Source: DAOUJI01 sp965197415 (lineage in GTDB: Bacteria > Chloroflexota > Dehalococcoidia > Lucifugimonadales > JAGWBF01). Taken from it: a stretch of 64,000 bases of DNA. The translations under genes and the position numbers were made by a program. How positions within the stretch are numbered: the first letter of the stretch is position 1; each line of letters opens with the position of its first letter. Below the pieces are notes generated by a model, which saw only the letters and a program-made list of their open reading frames with translations, made no database searches and was not told the DNA's origin. Below are positions 46,173 through 54,829 of the stretch, in pieces. The stretch covers positions 1,116,001 to 1,180,000 of the forward strand of contig OZ240207.1 of the NCBI GenBank assembly GCA_965197415.1, read 5' to 3'.

Positions 46173-46886
46173 GTGGGTAAGAAGATAGGATTCGTTACTA
46201 TAGGTCAGTCGCCCCGGGACGACATTCTTTCCGTCATGAAGAAATACATCAGGGGCGACGTAGAGATTATCGAGCGAGGAGCTCTTGATGGCCTCGATCA
46301 AGCCAGCGTGCTTCGCCTCAGTCCCGAACCGGGACAGCCGACTCTGGTGTCTCGGATGAGGGATGGCACCGAAGTGACTCTGACCCACGAGAAGATTCTT
46401 CCCCTATTCCGTGAAGGTATAGATGCCCTAATTGAGGAAGGGGCAGAGTTGATCGTGTCGTTGTGCACTGGAGAATTCACGGAGGTCCAGTCGGAACGCG
46501 TAGAGATTTTGCACCCAGGCGAGCTCGTCCGCGGTGTCGTAATGCCCCTGGCCAAAGGCAAGAGGCTGGGTGTGGTGCGACCGTCGCCCGACCAAGTCCT
46601 GGAAGAGGACCTTAGCGAGGAAAAGCGGTGGTGGGGCGCTGGGGACGTGGTGGTGACTGCGGCCTCCCCTTATGTTGAACCTGAGGCTAGAGCCGCTCAG
46701 TGGATGCGTGCAGCCCACGAACTGAAAGAGAAGCAAGTTGACCTCGTGTTTCTCAATTGCATGGGTATGGATGGGGAGATGAAAGAGACAGTCCGGCGGG
46801 TTACCGGTAAACCGGTGATCCTGGCCAGCTCGGTGGTTGCCCGTATCGTCGATGAACTGATTGGCGAGGGCGAAGAAGCTCTGTGA
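46173..46886 (+). CDS. aroM: AroM family protein, 237 aa
   Basis: GTG start preceded by AGGGAG. AroM features: KKIGFVTIGQSPRDDILSVM, GALDGLD, ELIVSLCTGEF, GKRLGVVRPSPDQ and VDLVFLNCMGMDGEMKETVR. The name comes from a gene in the E. coli aroL region and does not mean a shikimate role. In this context with DUF1177 and a peptide importer it probably takes part in amino-acid or peptide breakdown (inference). Confidence 0.92.
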   Translation: MGKKIGFVTIGQSPRDDILSVMKKYIRGDVEIIERGALDGLDQASVLRLSPEPGQPTLVSRMRDGTEVTLTHEKILPLFREGIDALIEEGAELIVSLCTGEFTEVQSERVEILHPGELVRGVVMPLAKGKRLGVVRPSPDQVLEEDLSEEKRWWGAGDVVVTAASPYVEPEARAAQWMRAAHELKEKQVDLVFLNCMGMDGEMKETVRRVTGKPVILASSVVARIVDELIGEGEEAL

Positions 46887-46963
46887 AGTCGGTGCGGAGA
46901 GTAGGCTCGCTCACTGAGAACAAAGCGCTGGCATCGAGCAGGGCTTCATGACCTCAGACAGAA

Positions 46964-46992
46964 TTGACGTTTGTCCACCCCAACCGTATAGT
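46964..46992 (+). promoter_or_regulatory. Promoter for LLM oxidoreductase gene
   Basis: TTGACG (46964-46969), a 17-bp spacer and TATAGT (46987-46992), 36 bp before ATG 47029. Confidence 0.7.
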
Positions 46993-47028
46993 TCCTGCCG
47001 GCCTGCCCAGGACGAATAGAGGGTTAGT

Positions 47029-48225
47029 ATGATCACAAAATTCGATAGCTTGTTCGCTGGATATGTGGACTTCGACAACATGGGTTATGCCGGCACTCCG
47101 GTGAACGACCGCTGGTTTTCGAACGACTATCTGATCACCGCATATGACAAGGCCCGCGACATCTGCCAGTTGATGGACCGGCTTGGCTACGACACCTTTT
47201 GGGGGGCGGAGCATCACTTCCAGCGGGAGGGGTATGAAGTCATCCCGAACATCTTGATGTTTAACTTACACCTGGCCCACGTGACGGAGAACATCAGGCT
47301 GGGTTGCGGTTTCAATATAACACCCATGTGGCACCCGCTGCGGCTGGCTGAGGACTTCGCATTTGCAGATATACTAGCTGGAGGACGTTTGGTCTTCGGG
47401 GTGGGTCGTGGCTACCACACCCGAGAAGTTGAAGTGTTCGGGTCGCCTCTTAGGGACCAGGAAGCAAATATGGACCTGTTTGAGGAGCAGGTCAGCATCA
47501 TAATGAAGGCTTTCCATGAGGAGTCCTTCTCCCACCAGGGGAAGCACTATCAGATTCCTCCAGAAGGCATTCCCTATCGTGGATATGAGCTCAAAGACAT
47601 AACTCTTGTGCCCCGCCCCCTGCAGCAGCCCGTGGAATGTTGGCAGCCCATACAGAGCGTTTCGCAGAGGGGTATGAACTTTATGGCCAAGCACGGCATC
47701 AAGGCCTTTATCGGGGGAGGAGTAGACGAGGGCGGCGCGGCCAAGAATGTTGTGGAGGGATGGCGGGACGTACAAGCCAGTCATGGGATAGAGACCGAAT
47801 TAGGCGAGAACCTATGCGTCGGGTTTCATTTCCATATAGCCGACACCCAGGAAAAGGCCGTGAAAGAAGCAACCCCATGGTTCGAAGAACATATAAAGTT
47901 GTTTGGGCCTTTGAGGCTTGGTCCCCGCGCCTTGACGGCCGAGCAGCTCCGCGGCCTGGGCGACCCGAAGACGGCTCCCTTTTCTCCACATGCACTCCAA
48001 CTGGATGAACTGGTAAAAACCGGTTCTTGGCTTTATGGCCCGCCCGAGAAGATCATAGAGAGGCTTATGGAGGTCGAAGAGATGTTCCCAGGCCTCGAAC
48101 GCATCGACATCGAGCACCCGGTCAGCACTCCCCGCGCCGTGATCCTTGAACAAATGGAGTGGTTCGCCAAAGAAGTCATGCCAGCGTTCAAGGGAAGAGT
48201 TGAGTTCAAGACGACCACGAGTTAA
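47029..48225 (+). CDS. LLM-class (luciferase-like) flavin-dependent oxidoreductase
   Basis: Luciferase-like TIM barrel with LGYDTFWGAEHHFQREGY (the WxxEHH strand motif of bacterial luciferase alpha-type proteins), NIRLGCGFNITPMWHPLRLAEDFAFADILAGGRLVFGVGRGYH, and a C-terminal GPPEKIIERLMEVEEMFPG. It oxidises an unknown substrate with FMNH2 or F420 and O2 or a hydride acceptor. It has its own promoter and stands before the PLP enzyme. Substrate cannot be read. Confidence 0.92.
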   Translation: MITKFDSLFAGYVDFDNMGYAGTPVNDRWFSNDYLITAYDKARDICQLMDRLGYDTFWGAEHHFQREGYEVIPNILMFNLHLAHVTENIRLGCGFNITPMWHPLRLAEDFAFADILAGGRLVFGVGRGYHTREVEVFGSPLRDQEANMDLFEEQVSIIMKAFHEESFSHQGKHYQIPPEGIPYRGYELKDITLVPRPLQQPVECWQPIQSVSQRGMNFMAKHGIKAFIGGGVDEGGAAKNVVEGWRDVQASHGIETELGENLCVGFHFHIADTQEKAVKEATPWFEEHIKLFGPLRLGPRALTAEQLRGLGDPKTAPFSPHALQLDELVKTGSWLYGPPEKIIERLMEVEEMFPGLERIDIEHPVSTPRAVILEQMEWFAKEVMPAFKGRVEFKTTTS

Positions 48226-48333
48226 CTTTTCTGACTCCCCGCAAGTTGGGGCATAACCCTCCATATCTGGCCACGAATCTCCAGGTTTAATCTCCGTTTT
48301 TTTGTGTGCAACACCGGAAAGAGGAGGTCGGTC

Positions 48334-49452
48334 ATGAATATAGAGACGCTGTCGGTGCATTCAGGACGTGAAGTAGACCCAATGACAGGAGCCGTAGCGC
48401 CGCCCATAATTCTGTCCACGACGTTTGAGCGCGATCCAGATGGGAGTTACCGGCAGGGTTATGTTTATTCCAGGCTGGACAACCCCAACCGAGCAGCTTT
48501 GGAAAAATGTGTCGCCGATCTGGAAGAAGGAACGGCTGGGGCGGCCTTTTCATCAGGCTCCGCAGCGACGGCTGGAGTGTTCCTGGCCCTGTCGCCGGGT
48601 GACCATGTTGTTGCTCCGGAAGACGTGTACCACGGAACAGCCCGGATCCTTAATGACATCCTTGCTCCCTGGGGCGTTCAAACCACTTTCGTGGACATGA
48701 CTGACCTTGCCGAGGTCCAGCAGGCGGTACGGCCCAACACCAGAGTATTTTGGGTAGAGACTCCGTCCAACCCTCTTCTGAAGATCACCGACATCGCCGC
48801 AGTCTCTGCCATCGCCCACGATGCCGGAGCCATGTGCGTATGCGACAACACGTTGGCTACTCCTGTGCTGCAGCGTCCGTTTGATGAGGGCGCCGATCTG
48901 ATAGTCCACTCCGCGACCAAATATCTAGGCGGACATAGCGATGCTCTAGCGGGGGTTGTTGCCACCAACTCTGAGGATGAGTTCTTCAGTAAGATAAGAG
49001 CAGTGCAGACCTCGGGAGGCGGCGTAGCCGCCCCCTTAGCATGTTGGCTCATATTGAGGGGCATTCAGACACTTCCCTACAGGATGCGCGCTCACTCCGA
49101 AAATGCCGCCATAGTAGCAAGATTTCTACAGAGCCATACCAAGGTCGCCGCAGTCTACTACCCCGGTTTGGAGAACCACCCCGGGCATGAACTTGCCGCA
49201 CGACAAATGTCGTCCTTCGGCGGGATGGTTTCGTTTCAGGTGAACGGAGACGGCGCTGAGGCCATGTCGGTGGCCGGGCGAGCGAAGCTCTTTACCAGAG
49301 CAACAAGCCTGGGAGGCGTTGAGAGCTTGATTGAACACCGGGCATCTGTTGAGGGGCCGGGAACAAGAGTCCCTGAGAACCTGCTTCGCTTGTCCGTTGG
49401 AATCGAGAACCCGGATGATCTGATTGAAGACCTCGACCAGGCTCTGGGATAG
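48334..49452 (+). CDS. Cys/Met-metabolism PLP-dependent enzyme (cystathionine gamma-synthase/lyase type)
   Basis: Start ATG 48334 lies behind GAGGAGG. In-frame ATG-like codons further up lack a site. Motifs: SVHSGREVDPMTGAVAPPIILSTTF, YSRLDNPNRAALEKC, SSGSAATAGVFLAL, FWVETPSNPLLKITDI, CDNTLATPVLQRP, and the PLP Lys in IVHSATKYLGGHSDALAG. The C-terminal ESLIEHRAS fits gamma-synthase, gamma-lyase or methionine gamma-lyase. Exact reaction cannot be decided. Cytoplasmic. Confidence 0.93.
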   Translation: MNIETLSVHSGREVDPMTGAVAPPIILSTTFERDPDGSYRQGYVYSRLDNPNRAALEKCVADLEEGTAGAAFSSGSAATAGVFLALSPGDHVVAPEDVYHGTARILNDILAPWGVQTTFVDMTDLAEVQQAVRPNTRVFWVETPSNPLLKITDIAAVSAIAHDAGAMCVCDNTLATPVLQRPFDEGADLIVHSATKYLGGHSDALAGVVATNSEDEFFSKIRAVQTSGGGVAAPLACWLILRGIQTLPYRMRAHSENAAIVARFLQSHTKVAAVYYPGLENHPGHELAARQMSSFGGMVSFQVNGDGAEAMSVAGRAKLFTRATSLGGVESLIEHRASVEGPGTRVPENLLRLSVGIENPDDLIEDLDQALG

Positions 49453-49474
49453 CGGGTTAATGGCGCCGCCGTAT

Positions 49475-49640
49475 CTATAGCGCCTCTACGCCAGGTACCT
49501 TGCATCGGACACTGTATAGCGAAGTACGGGCTGTAACGTAGAGGGTCTGATTGTCGGGTCCTCCGAAGGCCACGTTGGCTGGCGGTTCGGGGAACTCGAA
49601 GGCGCCCAAGTGACGTCCATTGGTGTCCACCACCCTTGAG
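49475..49640 (-). pseudogene. Remnant of SMP-30/gluconolactonase C-terminus
   Basis: Reading the minus strand from about 49640 gives VVDTNGRHLGAFEFPEPPAN, then VAFGGPDNQTLYVTARTSLY and SVRCKVPG before a stop. This is the last about 50 residues of the gluconolactonase/SMP-30 group (the PANVAFGG and TLYxTA motifs of the last blade). Nothing gluconolactonase-like lies upstream, so the rest of the gene has been lost. The stretch 49453-49802 otherwise holds the peptidase leader. Confidence 0.75.
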
Positions 49641-49802
49641 CGCCGGAGTTTTTCGTGTCTATAGTGTACTACGGACCTTCGTATTGAGATCCAGTCTGGA
49701 ACTGTATGAAGGCGCTGCCCCCAACCCGTTGGCTCACAGTGGTATGGTATTCTCCGTTGACTGTACACTAACGGGCTGCTTGGCTTGCGAAATGGAGAGG
49801 TT

Positions 49803-50507
49803 ATGGAAGGAAAACATATAGTCGCTTTTGGAGGAGGGATCAGGACGGTCGGGGTCAAAATGCACCCGCTAGTTAACTATGTCCTGTCTCTAACAGGTAA
49901 GAACCGGCCCAAAGTATGTTGCATTCCCACCGCCACCGGGGATTCCTCAGCCGACCTGCTTCGGTTCTACACCATCTTCCCGGCCTCTCTCTGTGAGCCG
50001 TCCCATCTAGAACTGTTTAACCGTAGGGTGCGTGACATTCGAGCCTATCTCCTCAGTCAGGACGTCATCTTCGTATTGGGAGGCAATACAGCAAATATGC
50101 TGGCCGTATGGCGGGTCCATGGTGTTGACGTGGCACTGAACGAAGCCTGGGAAGCCGGTGTCGTGCTGTGCGGAGGAAGCGCAGGTTCCCTTTGCTGGTT
50201 TGAATGCGGGACCACTGACTCCTTCGACGTGAACGATCTTAAGCCTCTGTACGACGGATTGGGATTCCTTCCAGGCTCCCACTGTCCCCACTACGATGGC
50301 GAAGAGCAGCGTCGGCCCCTCTACCACAACCTCATTTCAGAAGGGTTCCCGTCCGGATATGCCATTGACGATGACGCTGCGGTCCACTTCATCGGAACCG
50401 AGGTGTCTGAAGTGGTCAGCGGCAGGGTTGGAGCGACAGCATACCGTGTCGAGCTGACGGGGGGACAGGTAGTGGAAACTCCTCTGAATGCACAACAAAT
50501 CAAATAG
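49803..50507 (+). CDS. Peptidase E / S51-family dipeptidase-like
   Basis: Start ATG 49803 is behind GGAGAGG. Motifs of family S51: IVAFGGG, PKVCCIPTATGD, VIFVLGGNTANML, the nucleophile elbow VVLCGGSAGSLCWFECG with its catalytic Ser, and GLGFLPGSHCPHYDGEEQRRPLY. Peptidase E cleaves aspartyl dipeptides; this subgroup may have other specificity. Agrees with peptide catabolism suggested by the ABC importer and DUF1177 nearby. Confidence 0.9.
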   Translation: MEGKHIVAFGGGIRTVGVKMHPLVNYVLSLTGKNRPKVCCIPTATGDSSADLLRFYTIFPASLCEPSHLELFNRRVRDIRAYLLSQDVIFVLGGNTANMLAVWRVHGVDVALNEAWEAGVVLCGGSAGSLCWFECGTTDSFDVNDLKPLYDGLGFLPGSHCPHYDGEEQRRPLYHNLISEGFPSGYAIDDDAAVHFIGTEVSEVVSGRVGATAYRVELTGGQVVETPLNAQQIK

Positions 50508-50848
50508 CCAGAGCCTAGCCTGCACCTGGGTGCAGCGCCTGATTGAGAATTTATGGATGGCGATTCCACAGCCATATCGTCTTCCAAACCCCATCTCACG
50601 AGATTCGAACCGCCCATTAGGGTCCTATAGCGCCCCGGCCAAAAGGGAATGCAAACGTGCTGAAAGCTGCCTCCGCTGCCTGGCGGTTGCCAACTTACGG
50701 CGCCGAGAGACCGTTGGGATAGTTGACGGCGTTTCTGGATGCCACTACCATCACAGTCGTCAAGGATGGCGGGTTCTTTGGGACACCCGCAGTCTGAAAT
50801 GGGGAATGTCGGGTAGCTGCACAACTCCACCTGGAGAGATGCCACGAC
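50508..50848. other. Intergenic before the sulfite oxidase-like gene
   Basis: 341 bp with no supportable gene. A 'gccccggccaaaagg' patch and a short GGAGAG ribosome site for the next gene are the only points of note. Confidence 0.4.
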
Positions 50849-51958
50849 ATGGGAAGCACACCCACCGATGCCGAATCAGCCGCCGACAGCCAGATGCCTG
50901 GACTCATCACCGTCGCCGGAGACCCCCTCGGCCAAGAGACCCCCCTGTCAGACCTGGACACTTGGATTACCCCAACGGAACGCTTCTACGTACGATGCCA
51001 CTTCCCCGAGCTGCCCGACCTCGCCTCTTCTACCTACAGCCTGGAGATAACCGGGGCTGTGGACACGCCCTTCACCATTGGCTACGACGAGCTGCGGGCG
51101 ATGCCCTCGGTGGAGATCGTAGTGACGATGGAGTGCGCCGGCAACAGCCGTTCGTACGTGACTCCTCCGGCTGAGGGCATCAGCTTCAAGCACGGCGCCG
51201 TGGGCACAGCCAACTGGAAGGGTATACCGCTCCCTGCGCTGCTCAGGAGGGCGGGGCTCCGGGACACGGTCAAAGAGGTCCTGTTCGAGGGGGCCGACGT
51301 CGGCGACGAGGAGGAAGACGGCCAGACCATTCGCCTGGGCTACGTGAGAAGCCTGCCGGTGACCGACGCCATGTTGGAGGAAACTATCGTCGCCTATGAG
51401 ATGAACGGGGAGCCTATCCTGCCCGTTCACGGTTATCCAGTCAGGCTAATAGCGCCACGCTGGTACGGTATGGCCTCGGTGAAGTGGTTGACCCGCATAG
51501 AGGCGCTGGAGCAGCCGTACACCGGTTTCTTCCAAAAGCGCCGCTACATCCTGATCAACGAAGGCGAGGGGCAGCACGACTCGTGGGAGCCGCTGTCGAC
51601 CCTCCGGGTCAAGTCCCTCATTACCCACCCGCGACACGGCGAGGTCGTACGGGTTGGCCAGTACACCGTCCGCGGTGTGGCCTGGTCCGGGGATGGGGAC
51701 GTGGTCAAGGTCGAGGCCAGCACAAACGGAGGTCGCGACTGGCAGGAGGTCAGCCTGGTCGGACCCTCCTCTCCTACGGCATGGCGACAGTGGGAGCGCT
51801 CGTGGGGCGTAGACAAGCCGGGGCACTACATCCTCATGGTCAGGGCCACCGACTCCGTCGGCAACACCCAGCCAGCTAACATCCCTTGGAACTTCCGTGG
51901 GTACGGCAACAACGGCATCCACACCATCGCCGTCGAAGTATCTAAGGACGGAGGCTAA
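50849..51958 (+). CDS. Sulfite oxidase-like molybdopterin oxidoreductase, 369 aa
   Basis: The Oxidored_molyb domain begins ITPTERFYVRCHFPEL. The molybdenum-binding Cys is in VTMECAGNSR. WKGIPLPALLRRAGL and GYPVRLIAPRWYGMASVKWLTRIEAL follow, then a C-terminal Mo-co dimerisation beta domain (VRGVAWSGDGDVVKVEASTNGGRDW). No Tat or Sec signal is visible, so a cytoplasmic location or an unusual export is implied. It probably oxidises a sulfur or other small substrate with molybdopterin. Start ATG 50849 has GGAGAG 10 bp ahead. Confidence 0.92.
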   Translation: MGSTPTDAESAADSQMPGLITVAGDPLGQETPLSDLDTWITPTERFYVRCHFPELPDLASSTYSLEITGAVDTPFTIGYDELRAMPSVEIVVTMECAGNSRSYVTPPAEGISFKHGAVGTANWKGIPLPALLRRAGLRDTVKEVLFEGADVGDEEEDGQTIRLGYVRSLPVTDAMLEETIVAYEMNGEPILPVHGYPVRLIAPRWYGMASVKWLTRIEALEQPYTGFFQKRRYILINEGEGQHDSWEPLSTLRVKSLITHPRHGEVVRVGQYTVRGVAWSGDGDVVKVEASTNGGRDWQEVSLVGPSSPTAWRQWERSWGVDKPGHYILMVRATDSVGNTQPANIPWNFRGYGNNGIHTIAVEVSKDGG

Positions 51959-52142
51959 AGTGTCCCGCAAGAGCTGAGAGTTTGTGTCTTCGACGCCAGC
52001 AGCGGAGACAGAGTCGCCGGCGTTGTCGAGTAGTGGAAAGTGGGGGGTTCCAAACGACGGGGCGGCGGCGGGTACACGATGCCAATCCAGGCTAGCAATG
52101 GGTTAACGACAACATCCGAAGTACTTCGTGTTAGAGGAGTTC
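51959..52142. other. Intergenic upstream-of-tRNA region
   Basis: 184 bp without a gene. The palindrome CGAAGTACTTCG at about 52117-52128, with pairing aaca/tgtt flanks, could end the minus-strand tRNA transcript, but it lacks a U-run. Confidence 0.35.
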
Positions 52143-52217
52143 TGGCTCCCCAGGTAGGATTCGAACCTACGACCTAGCGGTTAACAGCCGCCCGCTCTAC
52201 CACTGAGCTACTGGGGA
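52143..52217 (-). tRNA. tRNA-Asn (GUU)
   Basis: Clover-leaf on the minus strand: acceptor TCCCCAG pairs with CTGGGGA, the D-arm GCTCAGTGGTAGAGC, anticodon stem GGCGG/CCGCT with loop CTGTTAA (anticodon GTT), and T-arm GTAGG-TTCGAAT-CCTAC. The discriminator is G and the 3' CCA is encoded in the DNA. The gene stands alone with its own promoter at 52258-52286. Confidence 0.95.
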
Positions 52218-52257
52218 AGGTGAGCGCAGCAAGGGGACGAAGAATGCTGCAAAAGGG

Positions 52258-52286
52258 ATTCTATCATCGGGACGCTGTAGGCTCAA
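52258..52286 (-). promoter_or_regulatory. Promoter for tRNA-Asn
   Basis: On the minus strand TTGAGC (52286-52281), a 17-bp spacer ending CCCGATGA, TAGAAT (52263-52258), then CCCTTTT. About 40 bp before the tRNA. It shares both boxes and the CCCGATGATAGAATCCCTTT core with the promoter at 54750-54778. Confidence 0.75.
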
Positions 52287-52339
52287 TAAGAGCCTTAGCC
52301 CGCTGATGCGGATAGTGAAATCTCAGGGCCCGGTGAGTC

Positions 52340-52738
52340 TTATGAACCCACGGGATTACCGTCGGAGAGGAACCAGGGCATCTCAGCGGCTTCGTTGGGC
52401 CAGAGGAACTCGAACCCCGCCTCCAGCGCATACTTCTTGTCCAGGTCTTCTCTGTCGCCGATATGGTAGTAGACGTCGGCCTCGAACCTGGCCTTAACAT
52501 CGGGAAGCATATGCTTTGTCACAGCAAAGTCCACCGGGATGTTGTGGCTCTCCCAAATGGCTCTCTGAATGCTGACCGGCCGGTCCGAACAACTACCTAT
52601 CAAGAACCCTTTGTCTCGGACCATCCTCACCATGTCCATAGTCAGTATTCCGGGAGGGTCGCCCACCTCCAGGGTGCCGTCAATGTCGAAACTTATCAAT
52701 ATCACCAGGCGGGTTCCTCTCTTTAAGGTATCGGCCAT
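52340..52738 (-). CDS. HAD-like hydrolase, 132 aa
   Basis: Compact HAD fold. Motif I SFDIDGTLEV carries the nucleophile Asp18 and Asp20. Motif II Thr/Ser may be in GSCSDRP, Lys in KKYALEAG, and motif IV is HIGDREDLDKK. It is shorter than most HAD phosphatases because no cap domain is present, so an open active site for larger substrates is likely. Nothing in the context gives a substrate. Confidence 0.8.
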   Translation of the reverse strand: MADTLKRGTRLVILISFDIDGTLEVGDPPGILTMDMVRMVRDKGFLIGSCSDRPVSIQRAIWESHNIPVDFAVTKHMLPDVKARFEADVYYHIGDREDLDKKYALEAGFEFLWPNEAAEMPWFLSDGNPVGS

Positions 52739-52841
52739 CCCCGCCGACCCTCCTCATCAGTCCAAGGACTGACGGACCTATCGGCGGGACAACGCCTTCT
52801 ATTCATGCGAGAAAGTTAGAGCTAACGAAGCGCCGCGCCGA

Positions 52842-54173
52842 TTAGTCAGGAGTGGCGCTCCACACGGTGAAGTTGCCTCCTAGAGGCATGGGGCCGCCGG
52901 AGATTCCTATCTCCGGTTTCACACCTGTGAGCTGCCGCGCCCCAGCCCGTCCCTGTATCTGTTGCATACTGTCTGTATGCATCCAGAAGCGGCTCCGGCC
53001 TCCGCCTATGTTGCCGCCGCTGGGCAGAATCGGGCTCTGCCCTTCGATGCTGATGTCAGTCTGGTAAAAGTCCAGGGCCTCTCCAAACTTGATGCCCCGG
53101 TATCCCAAGCCTTCCACATGGAACTGGTGGAACAGGGTGAAACCGTCGTACATGTTCTCGAAAGACAGGTCACTGGCTGTGATTCCGGCGCCCTCGTAGA
53201 GTCTCCGTCCCGTTTTGGCGGTTTCCGCCTCCACTTCATCGAGACTGGGAAGAATGCTCCTCGGCTTGGCCTTGCTGGACACGTGGTTGAGGATGTACAC
53301 GGGCTTCTGCTTCATGTCCTTGGCCCGCTCGGCCGTTGTAAACAAGTAGGCCGCAGAAGCCATGATGGGTATGTCGTTGTCGAACAGGTTCGCCGGCTTG
53401 GCAATCCACCGGGCGCTCAGGTAGTCCTCCACGGTCAGTTCTTCGGGCCGGTGTTGGGCCCAGTAACCCTCCGGGAACATCAGCCCGTTCCGCCTGGAGT
53501 TCCGCATGAACGGGGCCATCATCTCATGGCTCTTCCCATATTTGCGGCAGTACTCGGCGAACTGGAGGGCGGTGGCGTAGCAGCCCGGCGCTCCCCAGAG
53601 GGTCCGTCCCGTCGCCGTAGCGAATGTCCCAGTAACCGAGTCCTGGGCGCTTACGCCTCCGTGATTGTATCGGCCCTCAAGGTTATGCCAACCCTTCAGC
53701 ACCAGGCAGGTGTTGGCCATGCCGCTGCCCACTGCTTGAGCTGCCACTACCAGGGCGTGAGACATGCACGCTGATGCGTGCATCGTGAAATTGACGTTGG
53801 TCAGCTCCGGCATGTTCTTCAATAACCACTCGGCGCTGAGCTTGGCAATTCCGTCCAAGGGGTCATTGGTCTGATTGAAGGCATTGAGCGTCTTTTCTGG
53901 TATGGGCTTGCCCTGTTCCCAGTGCGCCCCCGTGGTAGTCTCCGGGACCACCACCATGCCGTCAACTTGGTCTGGTGTGACGCCGGCGTCCTCCATTGCT
54001 CTCCTGAGGGCCAGGATGCTCCAGGCGCCCACGCTGGTCTCCGGTTCCTCGTCCCAGCGACGTGCGGTGGGAGAGTGGCCTATGCCTACCGCCGCCACCT
54101 TGCCTTTGTGTGCCCATACCCCTAATCCCTCGTCAACCCTGTACATCGATGCGTGAGGAGTCTGGGTAGTCAT
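52842..54173 (-). CDS. Thiolase-family protein (SCP-x/lipid-transfer type)
   Basis: Thiolase fold with VGIGHSPTARRWDEEPETS, ALRRAMEDAGVTPDQVDGMVVV, the Cys motif NFTMHASACMSHALVVAAQAV, a conserved YDGFTLFHQFHVEGLGY, and the C-terminal Gly-rich LPSGGNIGGGRSRFW. The following OB-fold gene is its usual partner, and the two act on acyl-CoA thioesters (C-C cleavage or formation in lipid/steroid catabolism). It ends 61 bp after the Zn-ribbon gene. Confidence 0.9.
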   Translation of the reverse strand: MTTQTPHASMYRVDEGLGVWAHKGKVAAVGIGHSPTARRWDEEPETSVGAWSILALRRAMEDAGVTPDQVDGMVVVPETTTGAHWEQGKPIPEKTLNAFNQTNDPLDGIAKLSAEWLLKNMPELTNVNFTMHASACMSHALVVAAQAVGSGMANTCLVLKGWHNLEGRYNHGGVSAQDSVTGTFATATGRTLWGAPGCYATALQFAEYCRKYGKSHEMMAPFMRNSRRNGLMFPEGYWAQHRPEELTVEDYLSARWIAKPANLFDNDIPIMASAAYLFTTAERAKDMKQKPVYILNHVSSKAKPRSILPSLDEVEAETAKTGRRLYEGAGITASDLSFENMYDGFTLFHQFHVEGLGYRGIKFGEALDFYQTDISIEGQSPILPSGGNIGGGRSRFWMHTDSMQQIQGRAGARQLTGVKPEIGISGGPMPLGGNFTVWSATPD

Positions 54174-54234
54174 TGTTCTCTCCTTTCTGAATCAGCCAAC
54201 TTTTGTGCTTACCTGTCTTAAACGTCGGGCGGCT

Positions 54235-54645
54235 CTAGCCCGCCACCTTCCACTCAGGGACCATCTGGCCGTTTGCAGTGGCCTCGAAGATGACCTCAAC
54301 GTCAGCCCCCACCGGGACGTCATCCACTGGGACCCCCGGGAGATGGGAGTACATCAGGATCTCGGGATCGTCATCCAACATGATCACCGCCAAGTTGAAC
54401 GGCAAGTCCTCTTTGAGCAATGCGATGGGGCAGTCGTGGACTACCCCGTAGTTGTATATCTTGCCCCGGCCGCTCACCTGCTTCCACTCCAGGGAGTCTC
54501 CTGACCCGCACTCGTCGCAGGCCGCCTGAGCCGGGAATTGGAGCCTGTTGCATGTAGTACAGTTCTGGACGACCAGCCGGCCTTCGTTGGCGGCGTCCCA
54601 GAAACCCTGGGTCAACTGGTCGGGGACCACTCCTTGCTTTGTCAT
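54235..54645 (-). CDS. Zn-ribbon OB-fold acyl-CoA-associated protein (DUF35)
   Basis: The zinc ribbon has CTTCNRLQFPAQAACDEC (two CxxC pairs). The OB-fold part is EWKQVSGRGKIYNYGVVHDCPIALLKEDLPFNLAVIMLD. It is the standard partner of SCP-x-type thiolases, controlling or assembling their active form. Start ATG 54645 follows a purine-rich gaggagaga. First gene after the promoter at 54750-54778. Confidence 0.92.
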   Translation of the reverse strand: MTKQGVVPDQLTQGFWDAANEGRLVVQNCTTCNRLQFPAQAACDECGSGDSLEWKQVSGRGKIYNYGVVHDCPIALLKEDLPFNLAVIMLDDDPEILMYSHLPGVPVDDVPVGADVEVIFEATANGQMVPEWKVAG

Positions 54646-54749
54646 GTCTCTCCTCTGTTTCTCGGTGTTTCCGAGGGACTACGCCTCTCACCGCCTACAG
54701 ACGTGTTAATATATAAAGGCGACGATAGGCGAGCCGTCCTTTGAAAGGG

Positions 54750-54778
54750 ATTCTATCATCGGGAAGCCGTCCGCTCAA
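54750..54778 (-). promoter_or_regulatory. Promoter for the OB-fold/thiolase operon
   Basis: On the minus strand TTGAGC (54778-54773), a 17-bp spacer ending TTCCCGATGA, then TAGAAT (54755-54750) and CCCTTT. About 105 bp before the OB-fold start. It is a near copy of the tRNA-Asn promoter. It also lies in the region just 3' of the enoyl-CoA hydratase gene. Confidence 0.7.
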
Positions 54779-54829
54779 CCGTAAGCGGGCCTGCGATACA
54801 GGCCACCCGTGCTGCCGGTCCGAGAACCT

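Noticed and set aside
48226..48333. Possible SAM riboswitch before the PLP enzyme
   Set aside because: The leader is only about 108 bp and lacks the SAM-I core; only a weak CCCC/GGGG hairpin is seen.
52757..52772. Palindrome tcagtccaaggactga as terminator
   Set aside because: Two-base loop and no U-run; could be an operator but no evidence.
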